64,000 nt of DNA from Nitratireductor sp. (GCF_017794765.1 NZ_CP051236.1:2990176-3054175), one strand, 5' to 3'. Shown: positions 20,201-29,038, counted from the first letter of the stretch. The notes: generated by a model from the letters alone, not told the origin. Made by a program: numbers and translations.

Positions 20201-21822
20201 GGCAGCTTTCCCTGGATGTTGCTCTCAACGCTTTCCCTCTGGCCGCCCTGAATCGTGTCGTGCGCGGTCAGGATCTTGCTGGGCAGTTGACAGGCAGCGC
20301 CCGGGTGACCGGCAGGCTCACGGAGCCGCAGGCAAATTTCGACATGCGCGCCACCGGCCTACGGGCCGCACCCTTGTCCAGTGCAGGCCTGGGGCCGCTT
20401 CAGCTCGCCGCCAGCGGCCGTTATGCAGACAATGCAGTACAGCTTGTCCGGCTGACGGCTGACGGTCCGTCCGGGCTGGGCATTGAAGCGAGCGGCACGG
20501 TTCCGCTTTCCGGGTCCGGCCTTGGGCTGAATGTTGCAGGCACCGCGCCGCTTTCTATCGCCAATCGCGTTCTCGCTGATCGTGGAACCCAGCTTTCGGG
20601 AACGGCATCCGCCAATATCCGCGTCTCCGGCGCGTTGGCCGATCCCGTCATCAACGGCACAATCTCGACTGCCAACGCATCCGCAGTCGATCCCCTCACA
20701 AATCTGCGCATTGGCGATGTGCGCCTCGCCGCTGCCGTTAATGGCGATCGGGTTTCGATCACGGAAGGGTCGGCGGCCCTGGCGGCAGGCGGCAGGGTTT
20801 CCGTTTCCGGCACGATATCGACCAATGCGCAGGCGGGCTTTCCCGCCGATCTCAGGATCGGTCTCAACAATGCCAGACACACCGATGGAGAAATGGTGAC
20901 GGCAACCGTGAACGGTGCCCTGACCATGACAGGTCCCCTCACCCGCGATCCGCTGCTTGCTGGCGAGGTGAATGTGGAGCGTGCCGAAATCCTTGTGCCT
21001 GAAAGCATCGGTGGCGGCGCTGCACAGATCAACGTGCGCCATCTCAATCCGCCTCCCGCTGTGCAGCGCACCCTTGAGCGCGCGCGCGCAGATGACGGCA
21101 CGCCCATGCCCTCGGCACGTCCGAGCGTCATGCGGCTGAATGTCAATGTGACGGCGCCGGCCCGCATTTTCGTGCGTGGACGCGGCCTCGATGCCGAACT
21201 CGGCGGCTCGGTGAGGTTGACCGGCCCGGTAACGAACATTCAGCCGGTCGGAGGTTTCAAGCTCATTCGCGGCCGACTGTCCATCATCGGTCAGCGCATA
21301 ACCTTCGACGAAGGAGAAGTCACCCTGGTGGGCGATCTTGATCCGCAACTCGACTTCATCGCCCGCTCGCGCGGCAACGATATCATCGTATTCATCAATG
21401 TGAACGGCCGCGTCTCCGACCTCAACATCACGTTCTCTTCTCAACCCGAACTGCCCGAGGATGAAGTGCTTGCGCGCCTCGTCTTCAACCGCGGCATCGA
21501 CGAGCTGTCCGCCGTCCAGATCGCACAGCTTGCGGCAGCCGCCGCCGAACTTGCAGGTGGGTCCAACACCTCCCTCCTGGGGTCCTTGCGCAATGCGACG
21601 GGGCTCGACGATCTGGACGTCGTCACCGATAGTGAGGGCAACGCGGCGGTGCGCGCGGGTCGCTACATTCAGGACAATATCTATCTCGGGGTGGAGGCCG
21701 GCGCGAAAGGAACGACACGCGGCACGATCAATCTCGACATTACCGAAGACCTCAAGGCCCGTGGCGCAGTTGGATCCGACGGCAATTCAAGCCTCGGCAT
21801 CTTCTTCGAAAAAGACTATTGA
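17203..21822 (+). CDS. tamB: Translocation and assembly module protein TamB (DUF490)
   Basis: This 1539-aa protein starts with an N-terminal signal anchor (IRFFAALLLLFILLPAMAQ) and continues as a long repetitive region of beta-strand-like segments rich in Gly, Leu, Asp and Ala. This is the expected hydrophobic groove bridging the periplasm. The final DUF490 domain (about residues 1200-1539) includes GGFKLIRGRLSIIGQRITFDEG and ends FFEKDY. It is translated from a TTG overlapping the tamA stop. The length is typical for alphaproteobacterial TamB. A hairpin follows at 21838. Confidence 0.94.
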   Translation: MIRFFAALLLLFILLPAMAQDTPSERTPDEERSFFTRLLEDQLSTPNRQIRISGISGALSSQATISEITIADREGIWLRISNASIDWSRSTLLLRQRLEVQMLAAESIEVTRRPLPDEGLPSPESRSFQVPELPLAVNLEQLEVKQASFGQNVFGLAADLALTGALKIDSGTLESSFEVQRLDGPGGQFALEAAYSNETEILDLDLVLDEPADGVVANLLNVQGRPPLKLTLAGSGPLSMLDIKLALEADGIPAFGGTARLREREEGLGFSARLAGSIKRLVPAQFQDFFGAGTRINVNGVSKDGGGILLENFQVTSASMRIEAVAETSSDNFLTALSLGASVANPKGDRVLLPVSGGQTSLQSAKLDITFGEAGSERWNGKLELDGLQTAELSAGRTVVTMGGLAQNLNDPLSRRISFEIDGELSEITARQAKIARALGDTLDVLARGDWQAGNPVSLENVSISGNGLETALTGQIDDFAFTGDIKLKAADIAPFSGLADQALGGSVNLVANGTLRPISGAFDLNLDGTATDLRIENEIAGNLLAGTTRIEGGVARGPEGLTARTLSLTNNQFNIQADGNFATGAANFRFDATLEDMALLAETASGRLTATGRAEGAEGRINLTVKADAPRGRLSGRDLSEATLGFDGQLEDEILTGAVDGTAFLAGERVDLSGQLVLSPDQRRLTEFAFRAGGATATGNLVQNVRKNLIDGRISIDAADVSTAAALLLREATGSVKADLSLSNVDERQIADINATIRDLNVDQTRISNAALAATIEDLFGVPSAVGSINAKGISAGGLNVTLVEATARQNEGATDFEGKALLEQGTEIETQGALASEGDGYRVRLNELRLEQGAVKARLVEPASLLVEGSAFTLDPLAIDVAGGRITAGGRFANALDLVVNLQSVPLSIANTIKPELGLGGTLDGRAQIRGTRDRPLVNFDIDGREITSPVLAQAGLGTLTINAAGTSEGERLNVDTSITSPEGLNATARGAVPFDDGQLSLDVALNAFPLAALNRVVRGQDLAGQLTGSARVTGRLTEPQANFDMRATGLRAAPLSSAGLGPLQLAASGRYADNAVQLVRLTADGPSGLGIEASGTVPLSGSGLGLNVAGTAPLSIANRVLADRGTQLSGTASANIRVSGALADPVINGTISTANASAVDPLTNLRIGDVRLAAAVNGDRVSITEGSAALAAGGRVSVSGTISTNAQAGFPADLRIGLNNARHTDGEMVTATVNGALTMTGPLTRDPLLAGEVNVERAEILVPESIGGGAAQINVRHLNPPPAVQRTLERARADDGTPMPSARPSVMRLNVNVTAPARIFVRGRGLDAELGGSVRLTGPVTNIQPVGGFKLIRGRLSIIGQRITFDEGEVTLVGDLDPQLDFIARSRGNDIIVFINVNGRVSDLNITFSSQPELPEDEVLARLVFNRGIDELSAVQIAQLAAAAAELAGGSNTSLLGSLRNATGLDDLDVVTDSEGNAAVRAGRYIQDNIYLGVEAGAKGTTRGTINLDITEDLKARGAVGSDGNSSLGIFFEKDY

Positions 21823-21837
21823 TCTGAACAGAAGAAA

Positions 21838-21859
21838 GCCGGCCAGAAGACTGGCCGGC
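21838..21859 (+). terminator. Hairpin terminator after tamB
   Basis: GCCGGCCAG (21838-21846) pairs perfectly with CTGGCCGGC (21851-21859) around an AAGA loop, 15 nt after the tamB stop. There is no T run after it, so it may act with Rho. The rest of the 171-nt gap to pcm holds nothing I recognise. Confidence 0.5.
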
Positions 21860-21993
21860 AAACGGCGCGCGGGGTTCGGGTCGGGGGGATGGTGGGTGCG
21901 CGCCTTGTCTGAAAACACCGCCAGGCAACAAAGGTTCCGCAAAAATTTCGTCTCTGCGTTTCCCGCGACCGGGCACTCATGGGAGACGATGTT

Positions 21994-22662
21994 TCAGCGC
22001 TGCCAGCCCTGGGCGCCTATCAGAGGAACGAAGGACACCGTCGCCAGGACCTCAGTGCGGAAGGCACTCTCCCCTTCACGCACGACGCAATTGAGCTGCT
22101 GGGCTCCATGAGCAGAACCGACCGGCATGACGAGCCGTCCGTTGAGAGCGAGCTGCGCCTGCAGCGCCTCAGGGATACGCGGTCCTGCCGCGGCGACGAT
22201 AATGGCATCGAACGGCCCTTCCTCCGGCAGCCCCAGCGTGCCGTCACCAACAACAATGCTCACATTGTCCAGGTAGCCCGCGTCTGCCAGGCGCCGGCGC
22301 GCCGCGATGGCGAGCGAATCGTGCCGTTCAATCGAAAAAACATGTCCTGCGATCCGCGACAGGATGGCCGTGGAATACCCCGACCCCGTACCCACCTCGA
22401 GAACGCGGCTTTGCGGCTTGAGATCGGCGGCCTCGGTCATCAGCGAAACGATATAGGGCTGCGATATGGTCTGCCCGTCGCCAATGGGCAGCGCCCCATC
22501 CTCATAAGCGAGCTCGGCAAGATGCTTCGGCACAAACAGTTCGCGCGGCACTTCGGCCATAGCGTTGAGCACTCTTTCGGAGACTATGCCACGCCGTCTC
22601 AACACCGCCAGCATCGCGCGGCGGCGATCTTCGTTCTGATCGATATGTTGCTTGCTGTTCAA
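21994..22662 (-). CDS. pcm: Protein-L-isoaspartate O-methyltransferase
   Basis: The product is about 222 aa. It uses S-adenosylmethionine to methylate isoaspartyl residues in damaged proteins and start their repair. VPRELFVP, IGDGQTISQPYIVSLMTEAADL and RVLEVGTGSGYSTAILSRI (SAM motif I) are all family-diagnostic, and FDAIIVAAAGPRIPEAL and NGRLVMPVG follow in the right order. The frame begins at a TTG (22662) with AGG just upstream; an ATG at 22614 (MLAVLRRRG) would still keep the whole domain. It stands alone on the minus strand and convergently faces tamB. Confidence 0.92.
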   Translation of the reverse strand: MNSKQHIDQNEDRRRAMLAVLRRRGIVSERVLNAMAEVPRELFVPKHLAELAYEDGALPIGDGQTISQPYIVSLMTEAADLKPQSRVLEVGTGSGYSTAILSRIAGHVFSIERHDSLAIAARRRLADAGYLDNVSIVVGDGTLGLPEEGPFDAIIVAAAGPRIPEALQAQLALNGRLVMPVGSAHGAQQLNCVVREGESAFRTEVLATVSFVPLIGAQGWQR

Positions 22663-22833
22663 ACCTGCCAGCTTCGGTCATGAAGAAAAACTCGAGCCCC
22701 TATAATGCCGCCAAATGGTTCTGACCGTCCATCCTTGCGGCCATGAACTTATGCATGGCAACGCAGGCAGCGCGCATAGCTCGCCAAGCCTAGGCCCAGA
22801 CATTTCTTCTGAAATCTGCTTAAAAAGGTTTAT

Positions 22834-22909
<76 letters not shown>

Positions 22910-23015
22910 GACCATTTCGGGCGGCGATCAGGTCGCCGTCAACCGAATGACCGGCTCCTTAAACGGTTTCGGCCACGCATGCAAGACACTCTGACACGAG
23001 TTTGTCACTTATTGC

Positions 23016-23933
23016 TCAAATCAACAGTTTCCCTTCCGCCACGCGCACCGCATGACCGCCGATGCGGGCAGAAGCGATCGCTCCGTGGTGGACGTCGACC
23101 TCCAGGCGGATGCTGGAAGGCCGTCCCATTTCAATGCCTTGCTCGATCAGGAACCCATGCGCTCCATCGACGAGCGCATCATGCTTCATGATGGCGCCGG
23201 CAAAGGCAGCCGCCGCCGAACCCGTCGCCGGATCCTCGGGAATCCCGTCATCAGGGGCAAACATGCGGACATGAAATGCGTGATCGTGATTGACCGTCTC
23301 CCGGCAGTAAACATAGGGAGCCGCAGACGGTCCATCCATCTGCGGAAGAAGCGAACGCCACAGACCAGCATCGACCCGCGCACGGCGTGCCACCCCCAGA
23401 TCGGCCACCGGCACGCAGACATAAGGCACGCCCGCACTCCAGGTGCTGATCGTATGGTTCTCGAACCCGATCTCATGATGGCCGAGGCCGAGCGCCGCGG
23501 CCACCGCTTCCGGCTCTATCGGAAACGGAACCGACACTGGAAGCCTGGGCAGGTCGAATTCTGCATAAGCCGCCCCCTTCCCCGCCGTCACGGCGCAGCG
23601 CACTGGCCCCACCGTCTCCTCCAGCATCAGGATCGAAGTCTGGGAACTTCCATCACCCGTTCCCGCCAGCTCGGCAAGTGCGATCGCGGCTCCGACCGTC
23701 GGATGACCGGCGAAGGGCAGCTCCGTACGCGGCGTGAAGATGCGGAGACGTGCTGAATGGTTCTCGCTCTCCGCCTGTTTGACGAAAACGGTCTCCGAGA
23801 GATTGAATTCGCCCGCGATCCGCTGCATCGCCGCGTCGTCCATCCCGTCCGCATCAAACACCACCGCCAATGGGTTTCCCGAAAGCGGCTCATCGGAAAA
23901 AACGTCATAAATATAATAGTTTCTACCAGTCAT
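23016..23933 (-). CDS. PhzF family isomerase
   Basis: The product is about 305 aa. PhzF-fold proteins have two similar halves and act as isomerases or epimerases on diverse substrates. Family marks include YDVFSDEPLSGNPLAVVFDADG near residue 8, the catalytic-Glu region FNLSETVFV near 42, FTPRTELPFAGHPTVGAA near 68 and DPATGSAAAAFAGAI near 240. The ATG at 23933 has GAGAGG upstream. The frame stays open for 165 nt upstream, but that stretch reads like intergenic repeat. It diverges from the exporter operon. Substrate unknown. Confidence 0.88.
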   Translation of the reverse strand: MTGRNYYIYDVFSDEPLSGNPLAVVFDADGMDDAAMQRIAGEFNLSETVFVKQAESENHSARLRIFTPRTELPFAGHPTVGAAIALAELAGTGDGSSQTSILMLEETVGPVRCAVTAGKGAAYAEFDLPRLPVSVPFPIEPEAVAAALGLGHHEIGFENHTISTWSAGVPYVCVPVADLGVARRARVDAGLWRSLLPQMDGPSAAPYVYCRETVNHDHAFHVRMFAPDDGIPEDPATGSAAAAFAGAIMKHDALVDGAHGFLIEQGIEMGRPSSIRLEVDVHHGAIASARIGGHAVRVAEGKLLI

Positions 23934-23956
23934 CTCGCCTCTCACAGAAAAAGTAC

Positions 23957-23979
23957 CCGTCATTGCGGCAATGCGACGG
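23957..23979. repeat. Short intergenic palindrome of Rhizobiales repeat type
   Basis: CCGTCATTGCGGCAATGCGACGG has paired outer arms (CCGTC/GACGG) and inner arms (ATTGC/GCAAT). A second GTCATTGC occurs about 65 nt downstream in the same gap. It resembles the interspersed CGTCATTGC elements common in alphaproteobacterial intergenic DNA. Only this region was examined, so repeat status is inferred. Confidence 0.35.
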
Positions 23980-24069
23980 TGCAGGCACTGCTTTGCCATC
24001 TTTTGCCCACTTTCCTCATACCACGTCATTGCCAAAAGGGGGCGCCGCAAACGACAGGCGACCACGCAA

Positions 24070-25293
24070 ATGACCAACCATGAAGTCGACGGGTCCAAAA
24101 CCGCCTCAGATCAGGGCCCCGGCACCAGCCCCCTCCGAAAGCGCCGTCGCTGGCCGTTGCTGCTCGCGGTCGCCGCGGTTCTGGCGGCAGGCATATGGGT
24201 GTTTTCCGGCGCTCGATCAGGCCAGACAGGCCCTGCATATACGATCCAGCCCGTCGAGCGGGGCAATCTCGTCGCGCAGGTGGCAACAACAGCAGTGTTG
24301 CATCCGCGAACCCAGATCGACATCTCGAGCGAACTGAAAGGCACGGTGCAGTCGGTTCCCGTAAGGCAAAGCCAGCGCATCCGCCGTGGCGAGGTCCTCG
24401 CGACACTCGATTCCACGGTTTTCGAATACGCCGTGGAACGTGCAGAAGCGCTTGTGGCCACGGCAAGGGCGAGCCTCTCAGACGCTGAGATTTCCTTGCG
24501 CGAAGCCGAACGCAAGCTCGAACGGGCCCAGGCTCTGAAAGCCAGAAACGCACTCAGCGAACAGAAGCTCGAGGAGATGCAGGCCGAGCGCGACCGTGCA
24601 GAAAACCGGGTCATCACGGCAACAGCCGATCTTGCGGCCAATCAGGCCGAGCTCAAGTTGAAGCGCTTCGATCTCAGCCGGACGACAATCCGCTCACCGA
24701 TCGATGGGGTGGTGTTGGCGCGCAAGGCCGAGCCCGGCAAAACCATGTTCGCCTCCTCCGACGACGGTGTGCTGTTTGTTCTCGCCGAGAATCTGGAGCA
24801 GATGGAACTGGTCGCAAAGATCAACGAGGCCGATATTGGCGCGGTGCAGCGTGGGCAACAGGCGAGTTTTACCGTCGAAGCCTACCCCGACCAGACCTTT
24901 GGCGCGACAATCCGGGATGTCTCCTTTGCCCATAAGACCGAAAACGATCTGGTGACTTATGAGGCAAATCTCGATGTACGCAACGCCGATCTGAAGCTGC
25001 GTCCTGGCATGACAGCCTCTGTTTCGATCAAGACAAACGAAACGCAGAACGCCCTCCTCATTCCCACCAGCGCATTGCGATATCGGCCACGCACCTTTGA
25101 AGACGTATCCCCCTCGATCCCGTCAGAAGCTTCCAGCGATCTGGCACTTGTCCACGTGCTTGAGAACAACGAGCCAAAAGCGGTTCGGGTTAAGCTTGGC
25201 GTGCGCAACTGGGAGAAAGCCGAGGTCCTGTCCGGCCTGTTGGCTGGACAGAATGTGATCACCGGAGAACAGATCGGTGGACTGACCCAATGA
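24070..25293 (+). CDS. MacA-like periplasmic adaptor of an ABC exporter
   Basis: The product is about 407 aa. After a basic N-terminus, one membrane anchor (WPLLLAVAAVLAAGIWVF, about residues 35-55) leads to a membrane-fusion protein: lipoyl-like half (VLHPRTQIDISSELKGTVQSV), a long coiled-coil hairpin (about 125-215) with KARNALSEQKLEEMQAERDRA, then IRSPIDGVVLARKAEPGKTM and a beta-barrel. The stop overlaps the ATPase start by 4 nt (ATGA). It should couple the ABC pair to an outer-membrane channel encoded elsewhere. The start at 24070 gives MTNHEVDGS and excludes an upstream repeat-derived stretch. Confidence 0.88.
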   Translation: MTNHEVDGSKTASDQGPGTSPLRKRRRWPLLLAVAAVLAAGIWVFSGARSGQTGPAYTIQPVERGNLVAQVATTAVLHPRTQIDISSELKGTVQSVPVRQSQRIRRGEVLATLDSTVFEYAVERAEALVATARASLSDAEISLREAERKLERAQALKARNALSEQKLEEMQAERDRAENRVITATADLAANQAELKLKRFDLSRTTIRSPIDGVVLARKAEPGKTMFASSDDGVLFVLAENLEQMELVAKINEADIGAVQRGQQASFTVEAYPDQTFGATIRDVSFAHKTENDLVTYEANLDVRNADLKLRPGMTASVSIKTNETQNALLIPTSALRYRPRTFEDVSPSIPSEASSDLALVHVLENNEPKAVRVKLGVRNWEKAEVLSGLLAGQNVITGEQIGGLTQ

Positions 25294-26006
25294 ACGCGCC
25301 GGTCCGCTCCACGCCGCTCCTCGTCTTCTCCAGGGTCTGGCGCAGTTATGGCGAAGGCGACACGCAGATCCATGCCCTCTCGGATGTCAGCTTCGAGATC
25401 GAACAGGGTGCCTTCGTGGCCGTCACCGGCCCCTCAGGTTCGGGAAAGTCCACTGCAATGAACATTCTGGGCTCGCTCGATATACCCTCCCGTGGCGCTT
25501 ACTGCTTCATGGGCAACGACGCTGGCAGGATGGACAGGGTGGCCCGCGCCGAGCTGCGCAACAGGCATATCGGCTTCGTGTTTCAGGGTTACAATCTCCT
25601 GCCACGAACCAAGGCACTCGAAAACGTGGAACTGCCTCTCGTCTATCGCGGTCTTTCGGCGCACCGACGTCGCGCCCTTGCCGGAAAAGCGCTGGCACAG
25701 GTCGGGCTGGAGGGTCGTGAGCATCACAGGCCGGGCGCCCTGTCCGGGGGTCAGCAGCAGCGGGTTGCGATTGCCCGCGCCCTGGTGTCGGAACCGACCC
25801 TGCTCGTGGCCGACGAACCGACCGGAAATCTGGATACCGAACGCAGCCACGAAATCATGGCGCTTCTCACAGAACTCAACCGACAACAGGGCTTGACCAT
25901 TGTGATGGTCACTCACGAAGCCGATATGGCAGCCTTCGCCGGCCGGCAGATCGGCTTTCGTGACGGGAAGATCGCCTTTGACACCGATCATGAGGCGGCA
26001 CGCTGA
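25290..26006 (+). CDS. MacB/LolD-type ABC transporter ATPase
   Basis: This 238-aa nucleotide-binding protein has Walker A GPSGSGKSTAMN near residue 48, a Q-loop in FVFQGYNLLP, the signature LSGGQQQRVAIARAL near 152, Walker B LLVADEPTGNLD and the switch His in MVTHEAD. It is closest in type to MacB, LolD and FtsE ATPases. The permease is encoded by the next gene, overlapping by one base (TGATG), rather than fused as in MacB. Confidence 0.93.
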   Translation: MNAPVRSTPLLVFSRVWRSYGEGDTQIHALSDVSFEIEQGAFVAVTGPSGSGKSTAMNILGSLDIPSRGAYCFMGNDAGRMDRVARAELRNRHIGFVFQGYNLLPRTKALENVELPLVYRGLSAHRRRALAGKALAQVGLEGREHHRPGALSGGQQQRVAIARALVSEPTLLVADEPTGNLDTERSHEIMALLTELNRQQGLTIVMVTHEADMAAFAGRQIGFRDGKIAFDTDHEAAR

Positions 26007-27214
26007 TGCTGCTGGAATCGGTTCACCTGGCGCTTCTCTCCATCGCCCGCAACAAGATGCGCTCCCTGCTCACACTGCTTGGGGTGATTATCGGCGTGGC
26101 TGCAGTGATCGCGCTGCTCACGATAGGCGGTGGTGCGCGGGAAAAAATTCGCGCCGAAATGGCCGGTTTTGGAAGCCGTCTGATCTTTGTCTTCGCCGGT
26201 ATGCCCCCTGATCCGTCTGCTCCGGCTATGGCCAGGGCACGGGCGCTCACAAACACACATCTGATCAACATGGAAAAAGCCATCAGCCGATACGCCACCG
26301 TGGCAGCGAATGCAGAAACCCGGCTTCGCGTTTCCTATGGCGCGCGTGGTCTCTCCGCGCAGCTTCGCGGCGTCAGCAAGTCCTATTTCGCCCTGCGCGA
26401 CTGGCCCCTGACCCGCGGCCGCCTGCCCACGGCCCCCGAACTGGCCAGCAATGCCAGCATCTGCGTTGTGGGAAGCAGGGTGTCGGAAGCGCTTTTCGGC
26501 ATGGAGAACCCGGTCGGTGCCCGCATACGGATTGGCCAGACCCACTGTCGTGTTATCGGACAGCTTTCCGACAGGGGCGCTTCATTTTCCGGAGATCAGG
26601 ACATACTCGTAATGATGCCGCTCGGGCTGTTTCAAACCCGGATCAGCGGCAAAAACGAAATCGAGCAGATATTGATCAATGCGCCCAGCGAGGCATCGAT
26701 CCCCCTTCTCAAAACGAAAGTCAGGGAGGAGATGCGCCGTCTGCGCCGGATTGCGCCAGGACGCAGCGATGATTTTCAGGTCGAGGACATGGCCGAGTAT
26801 ATGCGCCAGGCAAGCAGCATCATTGGCAATGTGACGGCGATACTCGGCGCAATCGCCGCCATCAGCCTTCTGGTCGGCGGTATCGGTATCATGAACATCA
26901 TGCTGGTATCGGTAACCGAGCGCACCCGCGAGATCGGCATCCGCATGGCCATCGGCGCGCGCCAGCGCGATATTCTACTCCAGTTCCTGACAGAAGCCTC
27001 GGTGCTCTCGCTGCTCGGCGGGCTGATCGGCATCGGCTTCGGCCTTGCCATTGCATGGGCCGGAACCACCCTCATGAATGTGGACTTCGTGCCCAGTCTT
27101 GCCGCGATTGCGGCAATCGCGGCAGTTTCTGCGATCATCGGGATCGTGTTCGGCTTTTTTCCAGCGCTACGTGGCGCCCGTCTCGATCCTATCGAAGCCC
27201 TTCGACACGAGTGA
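26006..27214 (+). CDS. MacB-type ABC transporter permease
   Basis: The product is about 402 aa. It has a first membrane helix near residues 20-45 (RSLLTLLGVIIGVAAVIALLTIG), a periplasmic domain of about 220 residues, and three C-terminal helices of the FtsX domain (about 275-400). SVTERTREIGIRMAIGARQRDIL and LRHE at the C-terminus are typical of MacB permeases. With the upstream adaptor and ATPase it forms a tripartite exporter lacking only the outer-membrane factor. Substrate unknown; macrolides, lipopeptides and peptides are family precedents. Convergent with the next gene, 21 nt apart. Confidence 0.92.
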   Translation: MLLESVHLALLSIARNKMRSLLTLLGVIIGVAAVIALLTIGGGAREKIRAEMAGFGSRLIFVFAGMPPDPSAPAMARARALTNTHLINMEKAISRYATVAANAETRLRVSYGARGLSAQLRGVSKSYFALRDWPLTRGRLPTAPELASNASICVVGSRVSEALFGMENPVGARIRIGQTHCRVIGQLSDRGASFSGDQDILVMMPLGLFQTRISGKNEIEQILINAPSEASIPLLKTKVREEMRRLRRIAPGRSDDFQVEDMAEYMRQASSIIGNVTAILGAIAAISLLVGGIGIMNIMLVSVTERTREIGIRMAIGARQRDILLQFLTEASVLSLLGGLIGIGFGLAIAWAGTTLMNVDFVPSLAAIAAIAAVSAIIGIVFGFFPALRGARLDPIEALRHE

Positions 27215-27235
27215 TCGCTTCTGCTCTCCGGCCGG

Positions 27236-28351
27236 TCAGGTTATGTCGAGTTGAACCACCACCGGACAATGGTCTGAGGCTTTTGGTCTGTCCCAGCCCA
27301 CACGCGGGAACCGGGACACCTCCTGTTCCGGCGGAAAAACCGTGCGCCAGGGCTGTCCGGATCGGATGATTTCGGGGATCGCACGCGGATTGCGTTCGGC
27401 GAGCGCTTTCGAAGCCAGGAGGTAATCGAGCTGGCAGAGATGCCGCTCTTCCGGCCCTCTGGTGTGATAAAGCGTCCAGCGATCCATCTCGGGTCGGCGC
27501 TCTACGAGGTTCTCGCAAAATCCGCCGGCGGTCAGCGTGTTGATGCTGGAAAGCGTCTCCTGCACAGGCTCGAACCGATAACCTTCATGCGCTTCACCGG
27601 TAATGACCAGGCGCTCGCGATAGTCGTTCAAATCGCCACAGATGACCCAGCGCTTCGCAGACGCCCGGTCAGCACCGCCGAAACGTTCCTCGATGATACG
27701 TCGAACAGCAGCTGCCTCGGCCATTCGCACGGGCATGGAGGCGGACCGCCCGTCCATGCCGTTGCGCGGCGGACTCATCGCCTTGAAATGCACGACATAG
27801 AGCGTCATGGGACGGCCGCCGACCTTGATGTCGAGTTCCAGACAATCCCTGCGGAACAAGCGATCCTGCGGTTCGATACCAAGCTCCGCCAGAGCGTCGT
27901 TGTGCAGGTCCAGATCAGAGAAGGTCAGGTGGGCATGACTGGTCATGCGCTCGAATTCGATTGGCTGTCCATGCGTAGTCGCCGGCCGCATCATGACCGC
28001 CACGTCGATGCCGCGTGAATCATTGCCCGAAGCAGAATACTTCTCGCGATAACCGTTGCCGATCATCTTGAAGAGATAGCCATACTCGAACGCCTTGAGC
28101 GCGGCCAGATTGTCGACTTCCTGAAGGCACAGGATATCTGCTCGCGTCGCTGCGATGGCAAGTGCAGTCAACTGCCTCGCATCATCCGTCAACGCTACGG
28201 CCCGCGCCTGTTCGAGCGCGCGATAATGCGCTTCATCCTTGATCTCATAGAGCGACAGCGCGCGGTCACGATGGAGATCGTTGCGGAAACCGGAGAAATC
28301 GAACCGGTTCATCAGATTTTCAACGTTGAAGGTGGCGAGCCGGAGCGACAT
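27236..28351 (-). CDS. Endonuclease/exonuclease/phosphatase-fold protein
   Basis: This 371-aa protein starts LRLATFNVENLMNRFDFSG with the conserved Asn and Glu metal-site region of the EEP fold. It continues with ADILCLQEVDNLAALKAFEYGY (catalytic Glu), VVHFKAM, VICGDLNDYRERL (Asp and Asn) and ends with ASDHCPVVVQLDI (Asp-His). This places it in the DNase I/exonuclease III-like superfamily. No signal peptide is seen. It could be a nuclease or a phosphodiesterase; the exact substrate is not evident. Confidence 0.88.
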   Translation of the reverse strand: MSLRLATFNVENLMNRFDFSGFRNDLHRDRALSLYEIKDEAHYRALEQARAVALTDDARQLTALAIAATRADILCLQEVDNLAALKAFEYGYLFKMIGNGYREKYSASGNDSRGIDVAVMMRPATTHGQPIEFERMTSHAHLTFSDLDLHNDALAELGIEPQDRLFRRDCLELDIKVGGRPMTLYVVHFKAMSPPRNGMDGRSASMPVRMAEAAAVRRIIEERFGGADRASAKRWVICGDLNDYRERLVITGEAHEGYRFEPVQETLSSINTLTAGGFCENLVERRPEMDRWTLYHTRGPEERHLCQLDYLLASKALAERNPRAIPEIIRSGQPWRTVFPPEQEVSRFPRVGWDRPKASDHCPVVVQLDIT

Positions 28352-28535
28352 GCAAGAACGTTTAAACGGTGCAGCACGGATTACAAGCCTCGGTTCGGCC
28401 CAAAACCGGCAACGTTTCCATTCATCACACGTTCATGGAGATTGTGCTTGCTTCTGATACTATAAGCATCTCTGACATTGCTTGATTGAAGGGATGTGGG
28501 GGCTTTTTCGGGGGTCTGGAAACCAGGAGACCACT

Positions 28536-28982
28536 ATGAAACACGGACTGACAAAAATCGCCTGTTCGGGCCTGATCGCCCTCGGGTTTGTTTTCGTCGG
28601 AGCGCCTGCAAACGCCAACGCGCTTGGTATCGCCGGTAGCGCGGCTTCCGGGGCGGTAGAGCGTTCGGCAGCGGAAACACCTGTGACAAAGGTAGACCAC
28701 CGCCACCATAGGAAGTGGCGCCACCACCACGAACGCCGCAAGTGGCGCCGACATCGTCCGCGCGCTGGCTTCTACTTGGAATTCGGCCGGCCCGCTCCCT
28801 ACTATTACCCGCCCTACCACGTGCGCCCGCGGCCCGCGCGCCCTTATTATGGTCAGCCCGTCAGGCTGTCGCGCGCGCATGTGCGCTGGTGCTATAACCG
28901 GTATCGTTCCTACCGGGCTTCCGACAACACCTTCCAGCCCTACCACGGCCCACGCCGGCCCTGCCGTTCACCGTATTACTGA
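28536..28982 (+). CDS. BA14K family secreted protein, copy 1
   Basis: The product is about 148 aa with a signal peptide ([20 protein letters not shown]) and a His/Arg-rich middle ([16 protein letters not shown]), then Pro/Tyr-rich text. It ends in a BA14K domain: [20 protein letters not shown] followed by a [13 protein letters not shown] tail with two Cys. BA14K is the Brucella 14-kDa immunoreactive, lectin-like family, exported to the envelope. The start at 28536 has AGGAGA upstream. It is followed by an intrinsic terminator and then by a second BA14K gene. Confidence 0.88.
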   Translation: MKHGLTKIACSGLIALGFVFVGAPANANALGIAGSAASGAVERSAAETPVTKVDHRHHRKWRHHHERRKWRRHRPRAGFYLEFGRPAPYYYPPYHVRPRPARPYYGQPVRLSRAHVRWCYNRYRSYRASDNTFQPYHGPRRPCRSPYY

Positions 28983-29006
28983 TCGGCAACGGGACTGATT
29001 TCTGAC

Positions 29007-29038
29007 AATGGCGCGGGATCGTCCGCGCCATTTTCTTT
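29007..29038 (+). terminator. Intrinsic terminator after BA14K copy 1
   Basis: AATGGCGCGG and CCGCGCCATT form a 10-bp stem around GATCGT, followed by TTCTTT, 24 nt after the stop codon. It separates the two BA14K genes into independent transcripts. Confidence 0.85.

Noticed and set aside
20359-21444. Minus-strand open frame opposite tamB
   Set aside because: No recognisable motif; tamB covers the region with a good family match.
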